Below, in pieces: positions 19,190-29,232 of a stretch of DNA of 57,748 nt. The notes beneath the pieces were generated by a model. The model was not told the DNA's origin, made no database searches, and saw only the letters and a list, made by a program, of their open reading frames with translations. The stretch comes from an uncultured Bacteroidota bacterium (GTDB lineage Bacteria > Bacteroidota > Bacteroidia > Chitinophagales > Chitinophagaceae), in assembly GCA_903904855.1 (NCBI GenBank), contig CAIVEH010000003.1:1-57748 (forward strand), read 5' to 3'. The number at the start of each line of letters is the position of its first letter. Within the stretch, counting starts at the first letter, position 1. The position numbers and the translations under genes were made by a program.

Positions 19190-21061
19190 ATGCAGGAACT
19201 AATTGACCATGAATCATTATATGAATCCATTATAAACAATTCAGATGATGCCATTATAAGTAAATCATTGGATGGAATAATTCTAACCTGGAATAAGGGA
19301 GCCGAGATAATTTTTGGGTATAAACCGGCAGAGGTTGTAGGTAAACATATTTCATTACTGATCCCTCCTTATCGCCCAAATGAGGACAGTGAAATACTTG
19401 ACAGAATCAGGAAAGGCGAAATTATTAATCATTATGAAACTGAAAGAATAAGGAAAGATGGTACAATTGTAGATATTTCAATTACAGTGTCGCCCATAAA
19501 AAATAAGGACGGGGTAATTACAGGGGCATCTAAAATAGCAAGAGACATTACAGACAATAAACTGAAAATAAACAGGTTGGTGAGCTTGGTGAAGGAAATA
19601 GCTGATTACAAATTTGCGCTTGATGAGGCATGCATTATGGCAATTACAGACCAGAAAGGGATTATTAGTTATGTAAATGACAACTTCTGCAAAATTTCAG
19701 GTTACACCAGGGAAGAATTATTAGGTAAGGATCACCGACTCATTAATTCAAATCATCATTCCGAAGAATTTATCCGGGACTTGTGGGTTACGATTGCTAA
19801 CGGGCATATCTGGAGAGGCGAAATCAAAAACAAATCTAAGGTAGGCAATTATTACTGGGTAGATACTACAATTGTTCCTTTTCTGAATGAAAAGGGTAAA
19901 CCCTTTCGTTATGTTGCTATCAGATCTGATATTACCAGCAGGAAACTGGCGGAAGATCTGAACCGGCAAGCACAACACAGGTATAAACATGTGGTGGATA
20001 ATATTCTGGATTGCCTTCTGATTACTGATATGAATGGGGAAATAATTTATGCAAATAATCAGCTAATTAATTTATTCGGCATACAAAAAACTGACCCCGG
20101 CAAACTGAATTTACAGGATTTCATTGAGCCTGGTTTATTGGATATATTTCATGCATTATCAACAAATTATGCAAAAATACAAGTGCCAGAGGAGACTAAA
20201 TTTGAGTATGAAGGGACTATAAAGGATGACCATAAGGTATGGCTTGAGGTGAGATGTTGCAGTGTTTTGGAATTAGGCAAAATTACAGGTTTACAATTCG
20301 CAATAAGGGATATTACGAGGCAGAAAACTGCTGAAGCTGAGCGAAAGAAAGTGATAGAGGATTTAGTGCTTCGAAATAAAGATCTGGAGCAGTTTTCCTA
20401 TATCGTATCTCATAATCTCCGGGCGCCGGTTGCGAACATTTTAGGTATAACTGACCTCATAACACAGGGCGACATGAATGAAGAAGAAACAAATTTCCTG
20501 ATGCTTAGCCTAACTGAAACAACAAAAAAACTGGATGGTATTATCATGGACCTTAACTATGCCACACAACTAAAGCTATCTCCAAATGAAAACAGAGAAA
20601 CAATTTTATTTTCAGAAATAGTAGAAAGTATAATAATAAGTATCAACCAGATAATTGAAAAAAATGAGGTCGTAGTAGTTACCTGTTTCGATATAATGAA
20701 TACCTGTTTTTCAGTAAAGAGTTATATTTATAGCATATTCTATAATCTTATAACAAACAGTATCAAATACAAGAAACCAGGCCATCCACTTTTATGCGAA
20801 ATCATTAGTGAAAAAACGGGCGATAATCTCATACTCACTGTCAGGGATAATGGGCTTGGCATTGACCTTGGTAAGATAGGTGACCAGATATTTGAGATAT
20901 ACAGGCGGTTTCATATGGGTGTGGCAGAAGGAAAGGGGTTGGGTTTATTTATGGTTAAAACACATGTTGAGAGCCTGGGGGGGCGAATTAATGTAAAAAG
21001 TAAGGTTGGATTTGGTACTGAATTCAAGATAGAAATACCTTTATCCCGCATTACTAATTAA
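19190..21061 (+). CDS. Soluble multi-PAS sensor histidine kinase
   Basis: 623 residues, no transmembrane segment. Three PAS domains come first (about 10-125, 130-260 and 265-385), with landmarks IINNSDDAIISKSLDG, GYTREELLGKDHRLINS and LLITDMNGEIIYANN. A HisKA domain follows with the phospho-acceptor His at about residue 408 in SYIVSHNLRAPVANI. The HATPase domain has the N-box in FYNLITNSIKY and the G-boxes in RDNGLGIDL and GKGLGLFMVK. The ATG at 19190 is used; a TTG six bases upstream is unlikely. No response regulator gene is adjacent, so its partner is elsewhere. Confidence 0.92.
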   Translation: MQELIDHESLYESIINNSDDAIISKSLDGIILTWNKGAEIIFGYKPAEVVGKHISLLIPPYRPNEDSEILDRIRKGEIINHYETERIRKDGTIVDISITVSPIKNKDGVITGASKIARDITDNKLKINRLVSLVKEIADYKFALDEACIMAITDQKGIISYVNDNFCKISGYTREELLGKDHRLINSNHHSEEFIRDLWVTIANGHIWRGEIKNKSKVGNYYWVDTTIVPFLNEKGKPFRYVAIRSDITSRKLAEDLNRQAQHRYKHVVDNILDCLLITDMNGEIIYANNQLINLFGIQKTDPGKLNLQDFIEPGLLDIFHALSTNYAKIQVPEETKFEYEGTIKDDHKVWLEVRCCSVLELGKITGLQFAIRDITRQKTAEAERKKVIEDLVLRNKDLEQFSYIVSHNLRAPVANILGITDLITQGDMNEEETNFLMLSLTETTKKLDGIIMDLNYATQLKLSPNENRETILFSEIVESIIISINQIIEKNEVVVVTCFDIMNTCFSVKSYIYSIFYNLITNSIKYKKPGHPLLCEIISEKTGDNLILTVRDNGLGIDLGKIGDQIFEIYRRFHMGVAEGKGLGLFMVKTHVESLGGRINVKSKVGFGTEFKIEIPLSRITN

Positions 21062-21434
21062 TGAATTTCAGACTTCTTTAATCATCTGTCTTTGGTGATT
21101 TTGGCTTGGTTGACTAGCCAAGCTCTGTTTAAATGCAGGGCCGTATAGTTAAATTATTATTATCTGATTTTTTGCCATTATTATTTTTTCATTATTTTCA
21201 GAATGGAACAGCTGTTTTTTACAGTATATCCATATTCTGTGGAGCCAAAACAACGCATTAATTATTTAGAAGCTTTTTAAAATTTCAGGTTTTAATTCAA
21301 CACAGAAAAATAATTTCATTTTTGGATAAAAATAGCATACATTGCAATCTAAATTATTGTGTCTTGCCAGGAAAATTAATTTCTGGTATGCGTGATTGTT
21401 ATTTAATTTTTTTAATCTTTTAAATAAGCGAAGA
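21062..21434. other. Intergenic region before the giant adhesin gene
   Basis: A 373-base AT-rich gap. A weak hairpin (GCTTGG with CCAAGC, 21103-21123) may be a terminator of the kinase gene. The rest presumably contains the adhesin promoter, but no full TAnnTTTG box stood out. Confidence 0.35.
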
Positions 21435-24400
21435 ATGAAACGACTTTACCCGTCCAATCTGCTAATCCTGCTTTGTCTATCAGTAGGTATGACTTTTTCA
21501 GCTAAGGCTCAGACAGTACAGTATAACCAGAGTTTTACTGGCGGCTCAGGTGCTCCTACAGCTGCTTGTACGGCCTGGAATGCTTTCAGACCTGCACTGT
21601 TGAGTTCTTATATTTATACTGGATTTAACATCAGCGGGAGCCTTAACCCTACAGGTTTTACATGTACAAGCCCAGTAGTTGCAACTGCTGTTGCAACTGC
21701 TTTAAGAAATGGTACTGCTATTACACAAACTTCGGACGGACATACTTGGTATGTTGGTACCTGTGGTTCATCCTGTGGTCCAGGTATAGAGCTGTCGGTA
21801 GATCAGGGTGTATGCGCGTGCGGCTCAGTTTGTTCTGTCAGGCCTGATATCGGCGCAACCAATTCCAATTGGGGTGGTATAGGTACTACCTGTAGTGCAC
21901 CTAGTCAGACACTGATTGTTACTTTCTTTTATCAGTCTATTACCTATACCGGAGGCAGTCCGCGTACTATACCAAATGCGTGCCAGAATTCCGGACCTAT
22001 TTCTTTAAATTCATTGTTAACAACTTCCGACCCTGCAACCGGCCTTACTGCTACATGGTCTGTTAACGCGGCTCCTGCACATGGCTCATTATCTGGTTTC
22101 CCTGTTACTGCTCCTACTGGCCCGTCTGTAACTCCTGGCGGATCATTAACTTATACTCCAACTGCTGGGTTCAGCGGTATTGATTCTTTTAATATCAAAG
22201 CATCCGATGGTTCTGCCAATGCTTTCTGTACCATTATTGTTACTGTTAATCCTACTCCATCAGGCATAACCGGCACTCAGTGTGTGGTTGTTGGCGGTGT
22301 TACTTCTCAGTTAAGTGATATTACTCCTGGCGGCTCATGGAGCAGTGGTAATCCTTCCATCGCAACTGTTTCTTCTACTGGTGTTTTGACCGGAGTAAGC
22401 GCTGGCACTACAAATATAAGTTATGCTCCTCCAGGTTCTATCTGTCCTGCTGTTGCTACAGTTACTGTCAGCACTTTACCTGCTGCCATAGGTGGTACTA
22501 CCAATGTATGTGTTGGCAATACCACAACGCTCATTGAGGCTGGAACCGGGGTTTGGTCCAGCAGCACACCTGCTATCGGATCCATTTCCACTTCCGGCGT
22601 TGTTACTGGTATTTCCGGTGGCACTACCAATATTACTTACGCTTTACCTTCCACCTGTATTGCTGTAGCTCCTGTTCTGGTAAATATAGCTCCAACAGCT
22701 ATTACCGGCACATTTACTACCTGCGCAAGTGGCGGAACTACAACTTTGTCCGACGGCATTACCGGCGGCACCTGGACCAGCGGATCTACGGCTATTGCCA
22801 CCGTTGGAGCCGGTTCTGGTATAGTTACCGGAGTTACCACTGGTGTTTCTTCTATTACATATACTGCACCTACAGGTTGTATTACCTCTTCCAATGTTAC
22901 GGTTAATCCATTACCTCTGCCTATTGGCGGTACAACTAGTGTTTGTGCCGGATCAACTACCACACTTACAGATGCCACAACTGGCGGTCTTTGGACAAGC
23001 AGCAATACTTCTCAGGCTACCATAGGCATTGGTACAGGTATTGTTTCCGGTATCACCGCAGGTACTCCTACCATTACTTATACTTTGTCAACTACCGGTT
23101 GTAAAATAACAACACCGCTTATAGTAAATCCTTTACCTGCTGCCATTTCTGGCAGCAGCGCATTATGTGCTGGCGCAACCACTGCACTTACTGATGCAGG
23201 CGGTGGCACATGGGCAAGCAGCAATCTGCTGGCAGCAACCATCAATACCTTCACAGGTGTGCTGACTGGCGTTGGCCCGGGATCAACTACCATCACTTAC
23301 AGCCTGCCTACAGGTTGTTCTGTTTCCAGTTCTGTTATTGTTAATCCATTACCTTCTGCTTATGCTGTAACAGGTGGCGGAACTTATTGTGCTGGTGGGG
23401 CAGGTGCTCATATCGGTCTCACTTATGCCGGTACTGGTATTAATTATGTACTCCTCCTTGGTGGTTCACCTGTAACTGTGCCTGTACCTGGTTCTAACTC
23501 AGGTCTTGATTTCGGACTCTTTACCTCTGCAGGTCTTTATACAGTACTGGCTACAAATGCAACTACAGGTTGCTCCAGCAATATGACCGGTTCTGCAACA
23601 GTGACTGTCAATCCGTTGCCTGTTATGCATAATATTACCGGTGGCGGCGGATACTGTATTGGTGGTGCTGGAATCCTTCTGGGCATTGATGGCACAGACG
23701 CTGGTATCGGTTACCAGCTTTACAACGGTTCTACTCCTGTTGGTCCGGTATTTCCCGGTTCTGGCTTGCCTGTCAGCTTTGGCAGCTTCACCACACCTGG
23801 TACCTATACAGTTATAGCTACCAATACTACAACAGGCTGCCACCAGCTTATGGGCAGTACTGCTGTCATTACTGTTACTGCTGCGCCAGGTACCTATCCG
23901 GTTACAGGAGGTGGTAGTTATTGTGCCAGTGGCAGTGGTCAGCCAATTGGGTTAGGTGGTTCAGATGTTGGCACTACTTATCAGGTATTTCATGGTGGTA
24001 CACCTGTTGGCTCAGGTATGCTTAGCAGTGGCGGGCCACTTAACTTCGGCTTATTTACAGTTGCTGGTACTTATACGGTTATAGCAACTAACGTTGCAGG
24101 CTGCACAGGTATTATGTCTGGTAGTGCAACAATAATAATTAATCCGCTTCCTGCTGTTAATACTGTTACTGGTACTGGTTCTTATTGTGCTGGTAGTCCG
24201 GGTGTGCATGTTGGGCTTTCATTCTCTACTCCCGGTATCAACTATACTTTGATTTATGGCGGTGGTGCTGTTGTTACCGTAGGTGGTTCAGGCTCAGGCC
24301 TGGATTTCGGTCCGCAAACAGTGGCTGGCGTTTATACCGTTCAGGCAACAAATGTTACAACTGGTTGTGTTGCTAATATGTTTGGAAGTGCAGTTATTAC

Positions 24401-27104
24401 TATGAATCTTCCGCCTAATGGCAGTTTCAACGTTCTGGGCGGTGGCCCCTATTGCGCTGGAGGCACTGGCTCAGATATCCACACAGATGGCTCTGAAGGC
24501 AGTGTGAATTATCAGTTATACAATGGCACTTCTCCGGTTGGCATACCTCAGGGTGGAACAGGATCTGGTCTTGATTTCGGAAATTTCACATCTTCTGGCT
24601 TATATACTATTAAAGCTACAAATGCGGTAACCGGTTGCACCATAATGCTTACCGGCAGCGTTGCCATCAGTACTAATCCTCTGCCTCCTCTGCATAATGT
24701 TATTGGCGGTGGTGCATATTGCGATGGTGACGCAGGAATGGACATTACGCTGAATGGCTCCAATGCCGGAATCAGCTACGATCTCAAATTGGGTAGTACC
24801 ATTGTTAACACGATGTCGGGAACAGGCGCTCCGCTTGATTTCGGTCTGATCTCTGTACCTGGCACATATACCATTACTGCAAATTCCCTTTCAACCGGCT
24901 GTTCTCAGAATATGCTGGGCAGCGCTACTATTTCTATTAATCCGCTTCCTGCTATTGACACAGTTACAGGTGGTGGCAGCCTTTGCGCAGGTGGCGCTGG
25001 CTATCCCGTTGGCCTTAACTTATCTGCTATTGGTGTCCACTACCAGTTATACAATACCGGCTCATTATCCGGCTCTCCGCTCAGCGGTACTGGCAGCCCG
25101 CTGAATTTCGGTATTAAAACTGCCGGCGGAAACTATACCGTAGTAGCAACCAACACACTTACCGGTTGCCGAAGCACCATGTTTGGTAGTGCAATCATTA
25201 ATGTCAACCCTTTACCTAATGTCTATCATTTGATCGGTGGTGGCAACTACTGTACAAGCGACTCAGGTAGGGTCATAGACCTTGACAGTTCCGACCTCGC
25301 TGTTAACTATCAGTTATATCGCAGCGGTGTTGCAGTTGGCGCGCCGATTGCTGGTATTCCAGGTCCGATTAGTTTTGGACTTACTACCTACGGCAACTAT
25401 ACAGCCATTGCAACTGATGCAACCACTGGCTGCACATCTACCATGCTGGGCACAATACATATTAATACAATCACCCCAACTGCATATACAGTTACAGGCG
25501 GTGGCAGCTATTGTGTGGGCGGTACTGGTGTACTGGTTAACCTGAGTGGTTCTACTCCCGGACTTCGCTACCAGCTGACAAGCGGTGGAAGTCCAATAGG
25601 TTCTCCTCTGGCTGGTACCGGTTTACCATTAAGTTATGGACTTATATCAGCTGCTGGTACATATTCTGTTATGGCTACCGACACTTTGCTGGGTTGTGTT
25701 GGCAATATGGCTGGCAGCGCTACTGTAGTAGTCAACAGTCTGCCTGCAACTCAAACAGTTACTGGCGGTGGTTCATTCTGTGCTGGTGGCGGCGGGGCAC
25801 ACGTAGGCCTGGCAAGTTCTGCTTCAGGTGTTAATTACCAGTTGCAGGTAGCTGGCGTACCAACAGGTACTACAATATCAGGAACCGGTTCTGCTATTGA
25901 TTTTGGCCTGCAGACAACTCCTGGAACTTACACAGCAACAGCAGTAAATAGTTCCACTGGTTGCGGTAACACAATGACTGGTACTGCTGTGGTTAGCATT
26001 TTACCAACTCCGGCGACTTATGCTATAACGATTGATAATTCAGGTAATTTCTGCGCTGGCGATAGTGGTGTTCATATTGGCCTTGTAAATTCACAATCAG
26101 GTGTTAGTTACCAGTTGTTCCGTGGCTCAACTTTGGTTGGAAGCCCGGTTGCAGGTAGCACTGGCTCAGCCATCACAATCGCCCTGGAAACAGTTGCAGG
26201 CACCTATTATGTGTCTGCAGTCAACACTTCAACCTCCTGCACATCCAATATGCCGGGAAGTGTTACTGTTAATATAGTTCCATTGCCGGCAGTACATACT
26301 GTAACGGGCGGCGGCGGTTTCTGTGCAGGCGGTACAGGAGTCCCTGTTGGCATGGATGGTTCTACAGTTGGCACAAGCTACGAACTGTATAATGGCACAA
26401 GCCCGGTTGCTGCTACTTATGGTACCGGTACAAGTGTCAGCTTCGGCCTTCAGAATATTCCTGGCAACTATACTGTTATTGCAACCAGCGCAGTAACACC
26501 TTGCGAGAACAATATGTTCGGCAGTGCTGATGTTTACTATGATTCAATTCCTCATCCGATTGTTGTATTGCATGCCTATCCTGGCAATGGCGCTGGTGTA
26601 ACGGTGGTTGACTCCATTAAAGCTTCGGTAACTAATGGCGGCCCTAATCCTACATTCCAGTGGTACGTAAATGGCCATATAATTCCGGGAGCAACAAGTT
26701 CTGTATTCACAGGCCAGATGTTCTTCTCTGGTGATTCTGTATCATGTGCTGTAACCAGTAGCAGTGCTTGCGGCGGGTTAACCTCAACAAAATCTATCGT
26801 CATCAGTTTGTTGGGTGTAAGCGTGAAACAGCTGACCGGAAACATTTCAGATATCAGGCTGATACCTAACCCCAACAATGGCTCTTTCAGCCTTAAGGGC
26901 TCATTGGGCATTGCTACCAACGAAGAAATGACAATAGAGATAACCAATATGCTTGGTCAGGTTGTATACACTGGCAAAACAATGTCGGTTAATGGCAACA
27001 TTGATCAGAAGATAACGCTGCACAATACGGCAAATGGAATGTACCTGCTGAATCTTGGTTCTGGCACTCAGCGTTCCATATACCATTTTGTAATTGAGCA
27101 ATAA
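21435..27104 (+). CDS. Giant repetitive T9SS-secreted surface protein
   Basis: About 1889 residues from ATG 21435 (MKRLYPSNLL); an upstream in-frame start at 21396 would disturb the signal peptide. Order: signal peptide ending SAKAQ; a Cys-rich N-terminal region of about 140 residues; a cadherin-like tandem segment (LTYTPTAGFSGIDSF); five Big_2-type Ig repeats of about 70 residues, each with a Cys pair and a VTGVS/ITY core; twelve repeats of about 88 residues with the pattern TVTGGGSYCAGG, NYQLYNG, LDFG, GTYTVIATN, TTGC and GSATVTVNPLP; one Ig-like domain (FQWYVNGHIIPGA); and a T9SS type A sorting domain (LIPNPNNGSFSLKG ... NGMYLLNL). The two regularly placed Cys in each of the twelve repeats suggest an intradomain disulfide. 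Function is probably adhesion or surface display; no enzyme domain is seen. Confidence 0.9.
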   Translation: MKRLYPSNLLILLCLSVGMTFSAKAQTVQYNQSFTGGSGAPTAACTAWNAFRPALLSSYIYTGFNISGSLNPTGFTCTSPVVATAVATALRNGTAITQTSDGHTWYVGTCGSSCGPGIELSVDQGVCACGSVCSVRPDIGATNSNWGGIGTTCSAPSQTLIVTFFYQSITYTGGSPRTIPNACQNSGPISLNSLLTTSDPATGLTATWSVNAAPAHGSLSGFPVTAPTGPSVTPGGSLTYTPTAGFSGIDSFNIKASDGSANAFCTIIVTVNPTPSGITGTQCVVVGGVTSQLSDITPGGSWSSGNPSIATVSSTGVLTGVSAGTTNISYAPPGSICPAVATVTVSTLPAAIGGTTNVCVGNTTTLIEAGTGVWSSSTPAIGSISTSGVVTGISGGTTNITYALPSTCIAVAPVLVNIAPTAITGTFTTCASGGTTTLSDGITGGTWTSGSTAIATVGAGSGIVTGVTTGVSSITYTAPTGCITSSNVTVNPLPLPIGGTTSVCAGSTTTLTDATTGGLWTSSNTSQATIGIGTGIVSGITAGTPTITYTLSTTGCKITTPLIVNPLPAAISGSSALCAGATTALTDAGGGTWASSNLLAATINTFTGVLTGVGPGSTTITYSLPTGCSVSSSVIVNPLPSAYAVTGGGTYCAGGAGAHIGLTYAGTGINYVLLLGGSPVTVPVPGSNSGLDFGLFTSAGLYTVLATNATTGCSSNMTGSATVTVNPLPVMHNITGGGGYCIGGAGILLGIDGTDAGIGYQLYNGSTPVGPVFPGSGLPVSFGSFTTPGTYTVIATNTTTGCHQLMGSTAVITVTAAPGTYPVTGGGSYCASGSGQPIGLGGSDVGTTYQVFHGGTPVGSGMLSSGGPLNFGLFTVAGTYTVIATNVAGCTGIMSGSATIIINPLPAVNTVTGTGSYCAGSPGVHVGLSFSTPGINYTLIYGGGAVVTVGGSGSGLDFGPQTVAGVYTVQATNVTTGCVANMFGSAVITMNLPPNGSFNVLGGGPYCAGGTGSDIHTDGSEGSVNYQLYNGTSPVGIPQGGTGSGLDFGNFTSSGLYTIKATNAVTGCTIMLTGSVAISTNPLPPLHNVIGGGAYCDGDAGMDITLNGSNAGISYDLKLGSTIVNTMSGTGAPLDFGLISVPGTYTITANSLSTGCSQNMLGSATISINPLPAIDTVTGGGSLCAGGAGYPVGLNLSAIGVHYQLYNTGSLSGSPLSGTGSPLNFGIKTAGGNYTVVATNTLTGCRSTMFGSAIINVNPLPNVYHLIGGGNYCTSDSGRVIDLDSSDLAVNYQLYRSGVAVGAPIAGIPGPISFGLTTYGNYTAIATDATTGCTSTMLGTIHINTITPTAYTVTGGGSYCVGGTGVLVNLSGSTPGLRYQLTSGGSPIGSPLAGTGLPLSYGLISAAGTYSVMATDTLLGCVGNMAGSATVVVNSLPATQTVTGGGSFCAGGGGAHVGLASSASGVNYQLQVAGVPTGTTISGTGSAIDFGLQTTPGTYTATAVNSSTGCGNTMTGTAVVSILPTPATYAITIDNSGNFCAGDSGVHIGLVNSQSGVSYQLFRGSTLVGSPVAGSTGSAITIALETVAGTYYVSAVNTSTSCTSNMPGSVTVNIVPLPAVHTVTGGGGFCAGGTGVPVGMDGSTVGTSYELYNGTSPVAATYGTGTSVSFGLQNIPGNYTVIATSAVTPCENNMFGSADVYYDSIPHPIVVLHAYPGNGAGVTVVDSIKASVTNGGPNPTFQWYVNGHIIPGATSSVFTGQMFFSGDSVSCAVTSSSACGGLTSTKSIVISLLGVSVKQLTGNISDIRLIPNPNNGSFSLKGSLGIATNEEMTIEITNMLGQVVYTGKTMSVNGNIDQKITLHNTANGMYLLNLGSGTQRSIYHFVIEQ
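23355..26560 (+). repeat. Twelve tandem coding repeats of about 265 bp inside the giant surface protein
   Basis: Twelve head-to-tail units of about 88 codons. Each starts near a VTGGGxYC motif and ends near NPLP. The units are clearly related but divergent at both protein and DNA level, so this is an old array, not a recently expanded one. The preceding five Ig repeats (about 22255-23350) end in the same NPLP linker. Confidence 0.85.
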
Positions 27105-27132
27105 TATTTGTTTCGAAATTAATGAATACCAG

Positions 27133-27159
27133 CGCCCCGGATTTCCGGGGCGTTTTTTT
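27133..27159 (+). terminator. Intrinsic terminator after the giant surface protein gene
   Basis: GC-rich 8-9-bp stem (CGCCCCGGA with TCCGGGGCG) followed by a T7 run, 28 bases after the stop codon. Confidence 0.92.
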
Positions 27160-27373
27160 GTGAAGTAAACTATAAAAACGACACTCTTTAAGCAATCATT
27201 TGCTGCGATAGCCGTTAAAACCTATCTTTGACATATATTTGATATGAAAACCGGTTATATCGGCCACGAAAAAATTGCGCACAGAAGGATGAAGATTAAT
27301 ATGTACGCAATATTCAGCAACCAAGGGGCGTTATATCCGGCAGCTAAACAATAAATATTTTCTGATGAACATA

Positions 27374-27928
27374 ATGAAGCCTGTAGTAATCAGCATCTTA
27401 CTGACTCTTGGAATATTCTGTGCTGTGCTTTATACTTCCTGCTCCAAAGATGGCTGCAAAGGGGTTTATTGCATGAACAATAGCTCTTGCAGCGGTGGTA
27501 TCTGCCAGTGCACCAAGCAAGGTATTGGCGGCGTGAATTGTGAAATTATTTACAGAAACCTTTATGCGCATATCTACAAAGGCGTAGTTAATTTTGCAGG
27601 CAAACTGGATTCCGCAACTACTATCGACAGCAATATTGGCAATCATTTATTGACTTTTTCTCCTGCTAACGATACCATGAGTTATTTAGGTATGACTATA
27701 GCCTGGAAAGACAGCACAAGTAAGTTACTGGTAAGTTTACCCATTACCCTTACAACAAATACTGCATCCGGCTCCGATTTCACAGTACCAGCCACCCCCG
27801 CCGATACCTTTACTTATTCCGGTTACGGAAATGTAAGCCCTGTCAGCGCCACCCTCAACCTGGTAAGGACTCACCCCCACGGTTCCTCAAAAGTAAACAT
27901 CAGTTTCAACAGCTTTACCCGGCAGTAA
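27374..27928 (+). CDS. Small lipoprotein with an EGF-like domain, function unknown
   Basis: 184 residues from ATG 27374 (MKPVVISILL). A lipoprotein signal leads to the acylation Cys in YTSCSK. Right after it is a compact EGF-like domain with six Cys in the order CKGVYC, NNSSCSGG, ICQC, GVNCE. The remaining 120 residues form a Thr/Ser-rich beta domain without a recognisable family. Related small EGF-like lipoproteins occur in Chitinophagia. Nothing in the context (giant adhesin upstream, long non-coding gap downstream) points to a job. Confidence 0.75.
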   Translation: MKPVVISILLTLGIFCAVLYTSCSKDGCKGVYCMNNSSCSGGICQCTKQGIGGVNCEIIYRNLYAHIYKGVVNFAGKLDSATTIDSNIGNHLLTFSPANDTMSYLGMTIAWKDSTSKLLVSLPITLTTNTASGSDFTVPATPADTFTYSGYGNVSPVSATLNLVRTHPHGSSKVNISFNSFTRQ

Positions 27929-28258
27929 CCATTAGTAGCAACTGAAATAATATTTTATCCCGTTTCTTAATTTTTGTTGTCCAGGCTTTGCTGGTGCTAT
28001 AAAGCTTCAGCCTGCCTGCCGATAGCTAGATAGCACCCTTCCTATTTTTCATCAGGAATGGCACCATATGATAGTAGGATAGCCATCAGCCTTGCCCAAC
28101 AAAGTACCCTCACCGGCGAAGGAGGAATATCACTACCACTTACACCCTGCCAAATCAAAGCACAGATACCAATTGCGGTAGCAACCTCAGATAATGATGG
28201 ATATAGTCGCCCCCGACAGGAAATTTGCACACTCCCCTACTGTTTTTAGGAGGGGACC

Positions 28259-28279
28259 GACTTGGCGTTAAGCCAAGTC
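28259..28279. repeat. Perfect 8-bp hairpin in a repeat-like intergenic stretch
   Basis: GACTTGGC at 28259-28266 pairs with GCCAAGTC at 28272-28279. The surrounding words (CTCCCCTAC, GGAGGGGAC, CAGGGGTGGTTAACC) resemble dispersed intergenic repeats common in Bacteroidota genomes; this is from memory and not checked. Confidence 0.5.
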
Positions 28280-28556
28280 AGGGGTGGTTAACCCGCGCCC
28301 ATCAGGCAACACTTTTCCGGTTCCCAACTCCCATCATCTCACCCAAAAAGGGCTAAACCGCTGAATATTAAGTTGCGACGTACTCCCCGGAACAAGGTCC
28401 CGCTCTTTCAGCGGGAGGGGCAGTGGGTATTATTTTCCTCTCTAATATCTCCCAAAATCCATTACAAAAACGCACTATCTGACCACCTCAAAATCCAGGA
28501 AAGTACACATCTATGTATACCGCACTAATCACCAATATATTAGCTCCGAAAAAAAA

Positions 28557-28609
28557 TCTATAATAGCCTGTACAGAGTCTATCATAGCCCGTATACAGGC
28601 TATCATAGA
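28557..28609. repeat. Three 21-bp-phased palindromic repeats (CTATMATAG)
   Basis: The odd palindrome CTATAATAG/CTATCATAG occurs three times starting at 28558, 28579 and 28600, exactly 21 bases apart. The 12-base spacers are themselves similar (CCTGTACAGAGT and CCCGTATACAGG). Confidence 0.65.
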
Positions 28610-28788
28610 AAGTTCTTTTTGTCAATCCATTTCCCCGTCCGACCTTTATGCCCAAAATCTCAATGAAAAAGCGTTTTCAAATTGATATTTGCTTAATTAA
28701 ATAAAAACCAAATAACCTGATGCCATGAAATTTTCGTGTAAAAATTATAAGTAATTGAAAATCATTAAATTGCAAAACTAAAATCTGC

Positions 28789-28899
28789 AAAAAGACGCAA
28801 TTTTTGACGAAAAGACGCAATTTTTTGACGAAAAGACGCAATAAAAACGCAATTTTTTTGACGAAAAGACGCAACTTTTGAACAAAAGACGCAACTTTT
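28789..28899. repeat. Phased A/T-tract array with six GACGCAA units (probable curved DNA)
   Basis: Six copies of (G/A)ACGCAA start at 28794, 28814, 28835, 28846, 28868 and 28888. Between them A-tracts and T-tracts of 4-7 bases alternate, with centres on average about 10.6 bases apart, that is once per helical turn. Such phasing is known to produce intrinsic DNA curvature. The array lies in a convergent intergenic region and has no coding interpretation I trust. Confidence 0.75.
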
Positions 28900-29232
28900 G
28901 AAACGCATAAAATAACTACAGCTAATTTATTATAGGAATCGGAAAATACACAGAGCTTCCCGGAATTTTCGCACAAAAAAAATAAACATTTAATAATCAA
29001 CGAATTGCGCTCCTGAAATTACAAAATGGAAAATTCATGTCCGAAACGGATGCGAAAATGGGAAATTGAAGCCGAAAGTGGAAGCAGGTGGGCAGTTTTC
29101 AAAAGTCAGGAAGCAACGATTAACAAAACAATAATATGGTTAATAAATTACCCCTTGCCAGTACCATTCTTTAGCTTGCCCATGTAGCCTGTTTCGTGTT
29201 GAAAATCCTGATTCTTCAGAGGTTTTCTACTC

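Larger units (their letters stand above)
27929..29232. other. Long non-coding gap rich in repeats (1.3 kb)
   Basis: No gene is supported. The two flanking genes converge on it. It contains a hairpin at 28259-28279, another at 28408-28424, a run of three 21-bp-phased repeats at 28557-28609, and a phased A-tract array at 28789-28899, each listed separately. Short open frames on both strands around 28042-28250 have no recognisable features. Confidence 0.6.

Noticed and set aside
28042-28249. Small overlapping open frames on both strands
   Set aside because: No signal peptide, motif or promoter; they lie in repeat-like non-coding DNA.
28677-29000. Minus-strand open frame with KLRLFVKK repeats
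   Set aside because: It is the translation of the phased A/T-tract array; low-complexity composition, no start context and no domain.
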